From Acidiferrobacteraceae bacterium (lineage in GTDB: Bacteria; Pseudomonadota; Gammaproteobacteria; Arenicellales; UBA868): 10,293 nucleotides of DNA. This document shows positions 1 to 6,430 of this stretch, one piece after another; within the stretch, counting starts at the first letter, position 1; every line of letters starts with the position of its first letter. A model generated the notes under the pieces. It ran no database searches. It saw nothing but the letters and a program-made list of their open reading frames with translations, and was not told the origin of the DNA. Position numbers and translations under genes: made by a program. The stretch spans positions 3,413 through 13,705 of the forward strand of contig PCBE01000029.1 of NCBI GenBank assembly GCA_002731295.1. Reading direction: 5' to 3'.

Positions 1-534
1 TTTGTATTTGTCACTCATGACCAAGAAGAAGCTCTGACACTGTCGGACCGTATCGCTGTTATGTCTGATGGCGAGGTCATCGAAATTGCAACACCGGCAG
101 AGCTGTACGAGTCACCGAGTTCCCGGTTCGTCGCCGACTTTATCGGCAGTATGAATTTCTTTGAGGGAGAGGTGGTTGACTCTAAAGCTAGGAATACCAC
201 CGTCGCAAGTGAACTTCTCGGTACGATTGTCGCCTCAGAGGCCGAACAAGAATTTTCTAGCGGCACGCCAGTTTGGATTGCTATCCGACCGGAGAAACTT
301 CAGCCCCAATTTGAAAGCCCTGAAAATCAAGCCGGCTATCTTGAGGGTCGAATGGGACCGTCGGCTTACCTCGGTGACCGGAGTCATTTTTATGTCCATA
401 TCGATCATCGAGACGAACCGGTCCTTGTAGCACTGCAAAATCTGGAGCGTTCACTCGACAGTCTCTCGCGACCAAACCAGCCGGTCTGGCTGACCTGGTC
501 TTCCGATGCTGTGGTGGTGCTGCCGCGCAACTGA
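1..534 (+). CDS. PotA-type ABC transporter ATP-binding protein, C-terminal part (5' end outside window)
   Basis: This is the last 177 codons of an ABC importer ATPase; the reading frame is open to the left edge. It opens on the end of the nucleotide-binding domain: a strand followed by THDQEEAL, with the switch (H-loop) histidine at visible residue 6, then the usual SDRIAVM segment and a stretch of the type 'G.v...TP.ELYE.P...FVADFIG' that ends the ATPase domain in the spermidine/putrescine, Fe3+ and sugar importers. The remaining ~120 residues match a TOBE_2 regulatory domain, including the IRPEKL signature near residues 95-100. The Walker A, Q-loop, LSGGQ and Walker B motifs would lie upstream and cannot be checked. 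The protein acts at the inner face of the cytoplasmic membrane and powers a permease pair not present here. Polyamine or related cation transport is the best family guess, but the substrate cannot be read from this part. No partner gene follows, so it is probably the last gene of its operon. Confidence 0.93.
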   Translation, partial: FVFVTHDQEEALTLSDRIAVMSDGEVIEIATPAELYESPSSRFVADFIGSMNFFEGEVVDSKARNTTVASELLGTIVASEAEQEFSSGTPVWIAIRPEKLQPQFESPENQAGYLEGRMGPSAYLGDRSHFYVHIDHRDEPVLVALQNLERSLDSLSRPNQPVWLTWSSDAVVVLPRN

Positions 535-625
535 ATTGCCAACCCGTTTCTATCTGGTCGAACTTGGACGCAACTGTTTCTGACGGCGACATCACAGGCC
601 ATCCGCTCGATTGGGTACAGCACTG

Positions 626-1216
626 ATGTCTCGATTACCAACAATCCAACGGACAGGTTTGGCAGCAATAGTTCTCGCTGTTCTGATGACCGGAACAGGC
701 CAGGCGGCGGAACCTGTCCATACACTTCCCGACAAAGGCTTGCTCCGCACTGGTGATCAGCTGATCTCGTTGTACGGCGTCAGCCTTCCGGCGCCGGGTC
801 AGCTGTGTGAAGACGATGACGTCCCGTGGCCCTGTGGAACTATCGCCTGGCAGGCCCTTGACCAACACCTCTTAAACAGCAAGCTCGACTGTGTCTATCT
901 GCCGCTGCTGGGCTCCTCAGGGGGCACTACACTGACTGCGGAATGCTGGATCGGTGAACGCAATCTGAATCGCTGGCTGGTTGAATCCGGTTGGGCCTTG
1001 ACCGTCGGCGACACCGAGAGTGTCTATCACGCAGACGAGCGTCTAGCACAACGGAACAACCTCGGCCTGTGGCGGGGTGGCTTTATTCCTCCTGACACGT
1101 GGCGCCCTGCCGGGCTAGGAGAGAATGCCGCCTGCAGTGTGTGCACAGCCAGACACCAGAGCATGGTCCGCACACGCGAAAAAAAACGACAACTCGATGA
1201 AGCAGCCTCACCCTAA
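626..1216 (+). CDS. Exported SNase-fold (thermonuclease-like) protein lacking catalytic residues
   Basis: A 196-residue protein with an N-terminal signal peptide: basic MSRLPTIQR, a hydrophobic core at about residues 11-21, and a likely cleavage after TGQA (residue 27). The mature part follows the staphylococcal nuclease fold pattern: a short beta-barrel start, 'WPCG..A...L' at 68-79, 'LNRWLVESGWAL' at 113-124, and the ending 'E.LAQRNNLGLWRGGF..P..WR' at 138-160. The family's catalytic positions appear lost by eye: the DGDT-like acid site reads TGDQ, the RLLGIDTPE-like segment reads SLYGVSLPA, and the second arginine aligns with a threonine. Six cysteines (61, 70, 89, 107, 170, 173), the last two as a CxxC, suggest disulphides in the periplasm. 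Nuclease activity is therefore doubtful; binding or structure is more likely. The ATG at 626 was chosen over an in-frame TTG at 611 because it gives a normal signal peptide; neither has a good ribosome site. It lies about 90 bases after the ATPase gene. Confidence 0.8.
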   Translation: MSRLPTIQRTGLAAIVLAVLMTGTGQAAEPVHTLPDKGLLRTGDQLISLYGVSLPAPGQLCEDDDVPWPCGTIAWQALDQHLLNSKLDCVYLPLLGSSGGTTLTAECWIGERNLNRWLVESGWALTVGDTESVYHADERLAQRNNLGLWRGGFIPPDTWRPAGLGENAACSVCTARHQSMVRTREKKRQLDEAASP

Positions 1217-1438
1217 CGGTGCATCTACAAACTCATCATCGATACTGAAATGGTGACTATCCGCTGACCGGCCCCGGACAATGGCTACAACACCTTTGAC
1301 TGGGTACCCGTCCAGTACATCTGTTTGAAGGAGACTACGGGGAGGCGCTGAAACTTGACCTTTGTATCGAGTATCGCTGAGATAATGCCCGGTAACAAAA
1401 GCGTTCCCGCCAGCAAGTTAAATCGAACGTAGTGCCCA

Positions 1439-1936
1439 TCAGAACTGTTGCCAGGGAAGGCCATCGAACCGCCAGCCGGAAACAGAGCTTCTTTGCCGCT
1501 TATCATCAAGTGGCCCTTCAAACCCGAACTCAACGTTGTAAACGTTCTCAAGCCCATCTGCCATCAAACGCTTGCCTGCCTCGAGAGAGCGTTCCCCACA
1601 GCGACAGATCAAGAGGATCGGTGGCGAGTGCCCGCCATCTGTCTTGTCTTCGTCATCTGCAATCAAAGTTTTGATGTCTTCCGTAAACCTGGGATTGCAC
1701 GCCCAATCAGGATCATCCTGCCAAGGTATATGAACAGCCCCTTGCGGGTGGCCAATCATGACGTACTCCACGGTTGACCGGGTATCGATCAGTTTGGCTG
1801 ATGTCTCAGCCTGCATCAGGGACCAGGCCTGTCTCGCGCCGATAGAAATCGGCTCCGCGGTTAGCCGGGATACACCACAAACTTGGGGGTTGCTTTTTCC
1901 CATCAATTCGACATGTAAACGGTGGAAACAGGACAT
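1439..1936 (-). CDS. Single-domain rhodanese-like protein
   Basis: A 165-residue protein with one rhodanese (Cdc25-like) domain from about residue 30 to the end. Visible family marks are LIDTRS at 49-54, GHPQGAVHIPW at 62-72, the active-site loop C-R-C-G-E-R-S at 111-117 with C111 as the predicted persulphide-forming cysteine, and the common ending GWRFDGLPW. Such proteins carry sulfane sulphur from thiosulphate or persulphides to an acceptor, usually in the cytoplasm; the actual donor and acceptor are unknown. A second cysteine (C113) within the loop is not part of the minimal motif. The start is uncertain: ATG at 1936 is used, but an ATG at 1903 would remove an 11-residue unlike-family extension and neither has a clear ribosome site. 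It is divergent from the Lrp-type regulator and shares its AT-rich control region, so joint regulation is possible. It converges on the SNase-fold gene. Confidence 0.88.
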   Translation of the reverse strand: MSCFHRLHVELMGKSNPQVCGVSRLTAEPISIGARQAWSLMQAETSAKLIDTRSTVEYVMIGHPQGAVHIPWQDDPDWACNPRFTEDIKTLIADDEDKTDGGHSPPILLICRCGERSLEAGKRLMADGLENVYNVEFGFEGPLDDKRQRSSVSGWRFDGLPWQQF

Positions 1937-2072
1937 ACTTAGAGTCAGGAAATTTAACTTCTTGACTCCCGGAGCACAATATCAAACAGATAAATAATAC
2001 TAAATTCATGCTAAACTTTAAAACTTAATCCTAAATTATCTAATCAATACGATTAATATGGAATAAATTCCT
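1937..2072. promoter_or_regulatory. AT-rich divergent control region between rhodanese and Lrp-type genes
   Basis: Roughly the right two thirds of this 136-base region is far richer in A and T than its surroundings. It holds three CTAAA copies starting at 2000, 2011 and 2031 (spacings of 11 and 20 bases, near whole helical turns), TAATC at 2026 and 2041, and the inverted GATTA at 2051. Both genes must be read from promoters here. TTAACT at 1954 followed 17 bases later by CAATAT at 1977 is a possible but weak + strand promoter. Lrp/AsnC proteins typically bind several A/T-rich sites in phase in front of their own gene, which this layout would suit; that link is inference. Confidence 0.5.
2041..2055. 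promoter_or_regulatory. 15-bp inverted repeat, candidate Lrp-family autoregulatory operator
   Basis: The sequence is TAATC-AATAC-GATTA, two perfect 5-base arms around a 5-base centre, 17 bases upstream of the regulator's start codon. The length and A/T-rich dyad form match what is known of Lrp/AsnC operators. A protein bound here would cover the region just before the ribosome site, which suits autorepression. A perfect 5-base dyad can arise by chance in A/T-rich DNA, so the call rests on its position. Confidence 0.4.
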
Positions 2073-2528
2073 ATGGACAATATCGATCGAAAAATTCTCT
2101 CCCTGCTTCAACACGACGCCAGTCTCTCGATCAATGAGATTGCCGGTCAGGTGAATCTGTCATCCACCCCCTGCTGGAAACGAATACGCCGCTTAGAGGA
2201 TGACGGGGTTATCAAAAAAAAGGTCGCGCTACTGGATTACGACAAGATTGGCGGTGGAATTATGGTTTTTGTTTCAATTAAAACCAATGAACACACCCAA
2301 GAATGGTTCAACCAGTTCGTGGCGACTATCGATGAGATGCCAGAAGTCCTGGGGTTCTACCGGCTGGCAGGGGATGTCGACTACATGATGAAAGTTATGG
2401 TTCCCGACATTACATCCTATAACGACTTCTATATACGACTCATCGATCGTTTGCCGTTATCGAATGTTACGGCCGGCTTTGTAATGGAACAGATCAAAGA
2501 CACGACAGAGTTGCCGCTACCTCACTGA
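2073..2528 (+). CDS. Lrp/AsnC family transcriptional regulator
   Basis: A 151-residue protein, the usual length for the Lrp/AsnC (feast/famine) family. The start MDNIDRKILSLLQHDA is the classic family opening. A winged helix-turn-helix spans about residues 3-50, with the recognition helix around SSTPCWKRIRRLEDDG (30-45) and the wing GVIKKKVALLD after it. A short linker leads to a RAM ligand-binding and oligomerisation domain (about 64-140) with the GDVDYMMKV segment at 100-108, where the family's effector-binding glycine/aspartate turn lies. Members form dimers to octamers or higher, bind amino acids or similar small molecules, and regulate transport and catabolism genes. A ribosome site GGA lies about 10 bases before the ATG. 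The gene is preceded by a dyad likely used for autoregulation. The divergent rhodanese gene and the nearby acyl-CoA and amino-acid uptake genes are natural target candidates, but no target is proven. Confidence 0.96.
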   Translation: MDNIDRKILSLLQHDASLSINEIAGQVNLSSTPCWKRIRRLEDDGVIKKKVALLDYDKIGGGIMVFVSIKTNEHTQEWFNQFVATIDEMPEVLGFYRLAGDVDYMMKVMVPDITSYNDFYIRLIDRLPLSNVTAGFVMEQIKDTTELPLPH

Positions 2529-2596
2529 CACTTAAGGTGTGCAGTCAAAAAGTTGTATTGTTCCATTTGAATTGTTGTCATGCAGAATTTGTCAGT

Positions 2597-3016
2597 TTAT
2601 GTTTTAGGAGGTATCGAATAAGTTGAAGTAGCATGAGCGATCATACTCTCTTCCCCATCCAAGTAGACCTCGATCTCTCCGACCGCAAGCCGTTTTCCGA
2701 TCTTGATCACACTGGCTACCGCCAGCAGATCACCCGGTTCAGGGCGTTTTAGAAAATTAATATTAAAGTTAGTCGTGACTGCGAGTTCGACAAGACCAAT
2801 CTTAGTCAGAATAGCGACGTACAACGCATAATCAGCCAGACCCATAATCACCGGTCCAGAAATCGTTCCGCCAGGTCTAAGGAATGATTCTTGGTAGGGG
2901 GCACGTACGGTCGAAGTACCCGATCCCAATGAATCGACTCTGAAGCCATAATCAACAGCGAATGGCAACGATTCCAGCGTCAGCAATTCTATTTCTTCAA
3001 CGGTGATATCGACCAT
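2597..3016 (-). CDS. PaaI-like hotdog-fold thioesterase
   Basis: A 139-residue single hotdog domain of the PaaI/YdiI type. The central helix region RPGGTISGPVIMGLADYALY (47-66) carries the family pattern of a Gly-Gly turn followed by an acidic residue (D62) in the helix, the predicted catalytic site. The second half has the paired strands TTNFNINFLKRP.PGDL (81-97) and AVASVIKIGKRLAVGEIEVY (99-118), typical of this fold. The usual histidine before the Gly-Gly turn (HGG) is RPGG here, so the class may be close to a sub-branch of acyl-CoA thioesterases that lacks it. These enzymes work as tetramers in the cytoplasm and hydrolyse acyl- or aryl-CoA thioesters, freeing CoA. The gene is divergent from the crotonase-fold gene with only 34 bases between start codons, which suggests linked expression. 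The substrate cannot be told from sequence. Confidence 0.9.
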   Translation of the reverse strand: MVDITVEEIELLTLESLPFAVDYGFRVDSLGSGTSTVRAPYQESFLRPGGTISGPVIMGLADYALYVAILTKIGLVELAVTTNFNINFLKRPEPGDLLAVASVIKIGKRLAVGEIEVYLDGEESMIAHATSTYSIPPKT

Positions 3017-3050
3017 TTCGGTTTACTTCAAACCTTTTTGAGAGTAACGT

Positions 3051-3887
3051 ATGTTGCCGCAACAAAAGCAGATACGCCAGATGAAACAATCACCTGAATT
3101 TTCTGAACAGACCGATGTCGTATTGTTGACAGAGAATGGTGATGGCATCACCACAGTTACGCTCAATCGTCCAAACCAGTATAACGCCCTGTCAGAACAG
3201 GTGTTGGCCGACATGCAGTTGTTACTCGATCAGCTAAGCGAAAGGCATGACATCAAGGTGGTTATTATTGCAAGTACTGGGAATGCCTTCTGTAGCGGCC
3301 ATGACCTTAAAGAAATGCGCGCGACACCGAACAAGGACTACTACCAGGATCTTTTCAGACGCTGCAGCCTCATGATGATGACTATGGTTCGAATGCCGCA
3401 AACGGTCATCACCCGAGTCCATGGTACTGCGACCGCCGCCGGCTGCCAGTTGGTTGCAAACAGTGACCTCGCCGTTGCCTCGAGCACTGCACAATTCGCC
3501 GTCTCAGGGGTTAACCTTGGGCTGTTCTGTTCAACACCCGGTGTTGCGCTGAGCCGTAACTTGTCCAGGAAACGGGCCTATGAAATGCTGATGACCGGAG
3601 AATTCATCGATGCGCCGACCGCGCTTGAATATGGGCTGGTCAATCGCGTTGTAGCCCCTGAGAGCCTGGACAAAACCGTGATGACGCTTGCGCAAAACAT
3701 CGCACGAAAACCGGCGGAAACGCTTCGGCTGGGCAAGTCTTTGTTCTACCGGCAGCTAGAACATTCCCTGGAGCAGGCCTATCGCGATGCGGGTGAGATC
3801 ATGGCCTGCAACATGATGTTTGAAGATGCGGGCGAAGGCATCGATGCTTTCATCGAGAAACGCGAACCCGACTGGTTAAACTCCTAG
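3051..3887 (+). CDS. Crotonase-fold enoyl-CoA hydratase-like protein, ECHDC3-like
   Basis: A 278-residue crotonase-superfamily protein. The CoA-binding and oxyanion segments are present: 'TLNRPNQYNAL' at 37-47, AFCSGHDLKEM at 79-89 and HGTATAAGCQLVA at 124-136. The segments SGHDLKE, ATAAGCQLVA and GLFCSTPGVAL (157-167) closely recall the enoyl-CoA hydratase domain-containing protein 3 family known from animals and bacteria. The two glutamates that act in classical crotonase align by eye with Q133 and G153, so a standard hydratase reaction is unlikely; this loss is shared by the ECHDC3 group as I recall it, whose reaction is poorly defined. The ATG at 3051 is used because GAGAG lies about 8 bases upstream; an ATG at 3081 lacks such a site. 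It stands alone on its strand, divergent from the thioesterase and converging within 15 bases on the CoA-transferase gene. Confidence 0.93.
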   Translation: MLPQQKQIRQMKQSPEFSEQTDVVLLTENGDGITTVTLNRPNQYNALSEQVLADMQLLLDQLSERHDIKVVIIASTGNAFCSGHDLKEMRATPNKDYYQDLFRRCSLMMMTMVRMPQTVITRVHGTATAAGCQLVANSDLAVASSTAQFAVSGVNLGLFCSTPGVALSRNLSRKRAYEMLMTGEFIDAPTALEYGLVNRVVAPESLDKTVMTLAQNIARKPAETLRLGKSLFYRQLEHSLEQAYRDAGEIMACNMMFEDAGEGIDAFIEKREPDWLNS

Positions 3888-3902
3888 GGCTACAACGGTA
3901 GA

Positions 3903-5075
3903 TCAGCGGGCGAGGATCTCGTCCATCTCTGAATCAGAAAAACCCGCCTCAGCCAGAACTTGTCGACTGTGTTCACCCAGTCTCGGATGATGCTGTCGAA
4001 CCGGTAGCGCTTGCCGGTCCAATCGAAAAGCCGTGTCGAGTACCTCCAGTCGTCCTTCGCTGGGGTGTTCATAGGATCTGAAGAATCCAGTGGCTTTAAG
4101 ATGAGAATCATTTCTTAAGTCATCCAGTCGGTTAACCGGTCCAGCCGGAATATCGGCGTCTCCCAGCACATCCAGCCATTCCTGCGTGCTACGAGTACTG
4201 AGTACCTCTCCGGCCAGGCTGTAAAGAGCGTCGATGTTGTTTGAGCGGCTTGACAGAGAATCGAATCGGGGATCTGTCACCAATTCGACCTTGTCTGCCA
4301 GAGGCCAGAAGCGTTGCCACTGGTCGTCGGTATAGGCAAGCATGCAGATATAACCGTCTGACGTGCGATAAGGACGCCGGGAGGGTGACAAGGCTCGTGG
4401 GTAACCGCTATCCGTTACCTTCGGGTCGAAGATCGTGCCATGCTGATGCTCGAGCAGAGTATAGGCCACCATTCCCTCAAACATTGAAGTTTCCAGATAA
4501 ACGCCCTTATCCGTGCGAAACCGTTGAAGCAACGCCGCGATCAACCCGGTACTGGCAAGTAGTGCTGCAGTTTTGTCCGCAACGATGGTCGGCATCAGTT
4601 CCGGTTCACCGCCTCGAGCCATGAAAGTACCTGCAACGCCAGATTCGCCCTGTATCACATCATCAAAAGCCGGCCGTCCCCCATAAGGTCCATCCTCCCA
4701 GTAACCATGCAAGCCCCCATAGACGATCTTTGGATTGCAGGCCATGACAGGATCCGGAGCAAACCCCAAAGCAGCCATTTTCTGTGGCCTGACATTATGA
4801 ACGATTGCATCTGCGCTCTCGATCAGTCGCCACAATGCACGCTTTGCCGGTTCACGCTTGAGGTCCAAAACCACACTGCGCTTATTCCGGTTGCAACCCA
4901 AGTAAAGTGAAGACATGCCCGGACTTCGGCCTGGCCCCAGATGCCGGGTCAGATCACCCTCGGGGGGTTCGATCTTGATGACATCAGCACCAAAATCACC
5001 CAGCATCTGCGTCGTGTACGGTCCAAAAATAACCGTAGTCAAATCAAGAACACGTAGATCTGTCAGTGGCAGCAT
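3903..5075 (-). CDS. Class III (CaiB/BaiF) CoA-transferase
   Basis: A 390-residue protein, the normal length for family III CoA-transferases, which move CoA between carboxylic acids through an enzyme-bound mixed anhydride and form interlocked dimers. The N-terminal Rossmann part shows the standard marks: LRVLDLTTVIFGPY (7-20), GADVIKIEPPEGD (29-41) and NRNKRSVVLDLK (62-73). The predicted catalytic aspartate is D167 in IVADKTAAL, matching by eye the formyl-CoA transferase Asp169 site. C-terminal marks are IPAGPVN (309-315) and HPRLGEHS (363-370). Substrates vary greatly in this family (oxalate, carnitine, succinate/benzylsuccinate, alpha-methylacyl-CoA) and cannot be assigned here. TAGGTAA lies just upstream of the ATG at 5075. 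It follows the acyl-CoA dehydrogenase gene on the same strand with 60 bases between, so the two are probably co-transcribed: activation of an acid to its CoA ester by this enzyme and oxidation by the dehydrogenase. Confidence 0.96.
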   Translation of the reverse strand: MLPLTDLRVLDLTTVIFGPYTTQMLGDFGADVIKIEPPEGDLTRHLGPGRSPGMSSLYLGCNRNKRSVVLDLKREPAKRALWRLIESADAIVHNVRPQKMAALGFAPDPVMACNPKIVYGGLHGYWEDGPYGGRPAFDDVIQGESGVAGTFMARGGEPELMPTIVADKTAALLASTGLIAALLQRFRTDKGVYLETSMFEGMVAYTLLEHQHGTIFDPKVTDSGYPRALSPSRRPYRTSDGYICMLAYTDDQWQRFWPLADKVELVTDPRFDSLSSRSNNIDALYSLAGEVLSTRSTQEWLDVLGDADIPAGPVNRLDDLRNDSHLKATGFFRSYEHPSEGRLEVLDTAFRLDRQALPVRQHHPRLGEHSRQVLAEAGFSDSEMDEILAR

Positions 5076-5135
5076 CAGATTACCTACTATGAAACCGGAT
5101 GGTTGTGCGTTATGTGCAGTACTACTCAGGTACCG

Positions 5136-6326
5136 TCAGTATGACCGGGGCAGTTCCAGTACACGCTCAGCGATGTAGCACAAGATCAACTGTGCACTGA
5201 CCGGTGCCAGTCTCGGAATCATAGCCTCTCGAAGTAGCCGTTCAACATGATATTCCTTGGCATAGCCCATACCGCCATGGGTCATAACCGATTGCGTTGC
5301 GGCACGGTACCCTGCTTCTGCACCCAGATATTTGGCAGCATTTGCAAGCGCACCTGCAGGCTTTCCCGCATCATACAGGCGCGCTGCCTCCATACAGACC
5401 AGAAACGCGGACTGCAGATCCATCCAGTTCTCAGCCAACGGATGCTGAATCGCCTGATTCTGCCCAATGGGTCGACCAAAAACGACCCGATTACGAGCAT
5501 AGTCCACAGCCCGGTTCAATGTCTGCACCCCAATACCTAAAGCTTCTGCACCGACCAGGATCCGCTCCGGATTAAGGCCATGAAGAATGTACTCAAAACC
5601 CCGGCCTTCTTCTCCGATCAGATCTTTCCTCGGCACAGGTAGTTCGTCGATAAATACCAGGTTGGAATCTACCGCTGAGCGCCCCATCTTCGGAATTTCC
5701 CTGACCTCCACAAAACGTTTATCGAGATCTGTAAAAAAAAGAGACAGGCCATCTGTCGCACGCTGACACAGTTCTTTCGGCGTAGTCCGTACCAGCAGCA
5801 TGATCTTATCGGCATGCTGTGCCGTAGATGTCCATATTTTCTGACCAGTGATGATATAGCCATCGCCGTCGGGCCGAGCAAAAGTCTGGATACTGCCGGT
5901 CTCTAATCCGGAATCAGGCTCAGTTACACCAAAACAGCATTTACTCCGACCTTGAATAAGATCTGGTAACCATGCACGTTTCTGCTCCTCGGTACCATGG
6001 ACCACAATGGGGTGCGGCCCGAATATATTGATGTGAATTGCAGATGCTGCCGACATTCCACCAGGTGAATTGGCAACCGCATACATCATCAGCGCTGCTT
6101 CAAAAATACCAAGGTCTGCGCCACCCACTTGTTCGGGCATGGCGATGCCGAGCCAACCACCTTTGGCCATCTCGTCGTAAAACGCGTGGGGAAACTCCCC
6201 AGCACGATCCAACTGCAACCAGTAGTCGTCGTCAAACTGACCAACGACCGCCCGTACGCTGTTTAGAATCGTGGTCTGGGATGTATCGAGTTCAAGCGTA
6301 CTCGTCAAACAAACTGGTTCTGTCAT
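5136..6326 (-). CDS. Acyl-CoA dehydrogenase family flavoprotein
   Basis: A 396-residue acyl-CoA dehydrogenase with all three domains: N-terminal helices (to about 120), the middle beta domain with CFGVTEPDSG (131-140) and ITGQKIWTSTAQHAD (159-173) that contact FAD and substrate, and the C-terminal helical domain with FGRPIGQNQAIQHPLAE (283-299) and HGGMGYAKEYHVERLLREA (350-368). The enzyme introduces an alpha,beta double bond into an acyl-CoA and passes electrons to ETF. The catalytic glutamate of medium-chain enzymes (in YEGT) aligns with proline in RLAPVS, while a glutamate in GLNPERILVG (about residue 254) fits the alternative base position used by isovaleryl-CoA and long-chain dehydrogenases. 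ATG at 6326 was chosen; a TTG at 6386 would add 20 residues with no family likeness. It ends with the common LPRSY terminus. It probably leads an operon with the CoA-transferase, read from the inverted-repeat region upstream. Confidence 0.95.
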   Translation of the reverse strand: MTEPVCLTSTLELDTSQTTILNSVRAVVGQFDDDYWLQLDRAGEFPHAFYDEMAKGGWLGIAMPEQVGGADLGIFEAALMMYAVANSPGGMSAASAIHINIFGPHPIVVHGTEEQKRAWLPDLIQGRSKCCFGVTEPDSGLETGSIQTFARPDGDGYIITGQKIWTSTAQHADKIMLLVRTTPKELCQRATDGLSLFFTDLDKRFVEVREIPKMGRSAVDSNLVFIDELPVPRKDLIGEEGRGFEYILHGLNPERILVGAEALGIGVQTLNRAVDYARNRVVFGRPIGQNQAIQHPLAENWMDLQSAFLVCMEAARLYDAGKPAGALANAAKYLGAEAGYRAATQSVMTHGGMGYAKEYHVERLLREAMIPRLAPVSAQLILCYIAERVLELPRSY

Positions 6327-6397
6327 TTCTATCGCGGCCCCATCCAATGGTGGCTGATAACACGGTAGACCCCGATCGTTACACAAATCGGCTGGGG

Positions 6398-6430
6398 CTA
6401 TACTGTGCCAGTGTGATCAAGACAGTATAG
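6398..6430. promoter_or_regulatory. Perfect 9-bp inverted repeat with back-to-back -10-like hexamers
   Basis: CTATACTGT at 6398-6406 is mirrored exactly by ACAGTATAG at 6422-6430, with a 15-base centre. Each arm contains TATACT, one base from the consensus -10 box: at 6399-6404 on the + strand and at 6429-6424 on the - strand. The site lies between the acyl-CoA dehydrogenase gene (-) and the amidohydrolase operon (+). It may serve as a paired divergent promoter and as an operator for a dimeric regulator. Clear -35 boxes were not found for either direction. As RNA it could also fold into a 9-bp, 15-nt loop hairpin; there is no T tract, so a terminator is unlikely. Confidence 0.5.

Noticed and set aside
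611..625. TTG start for the SNase-fold protein
   Set aside because: It adds five residues ahead of the signal peptide without a ribosome site; the ATG at 626 is simpler.
1217..1438. Possible gene or gene relic between the SNase-fold and rhodanese genes
   Set aside because: Short in-frame stretches appear on both strands, but each is broken by stops or overlaps the rhodanese end, and none shows a recognisable domain. No terminator or RNA gene was seen either.
1285..1557. A 90-codon minus-strand frame with a hydrophobic stretch overlapping the rhodanese 3' end
   Set aside because: It overlaps a well-supported gene on the same strand in another frame, has no clear ribosome site and no recognisable family; the rhodanese domain ends normally without it.
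2528..2540. ACACTTAAGGTGT hairpin after the Lrp-type gene as a terminator
   Set aside because: The stem is only four pairs plus a wobble and no T tract follows.
4241..4624. Open frames on the + strand within the CoA-transferase gene
   Set aside because: They are antisense to a full-length, motif-complete gene and show no family likeness or ribosome sites.
6327..6386. Longer acyl-CoA dehydrogenase from a TTG start
   Set aside because: The 20 added residues have no likeness to the family, and the ATG at 6326 gives a normal length.
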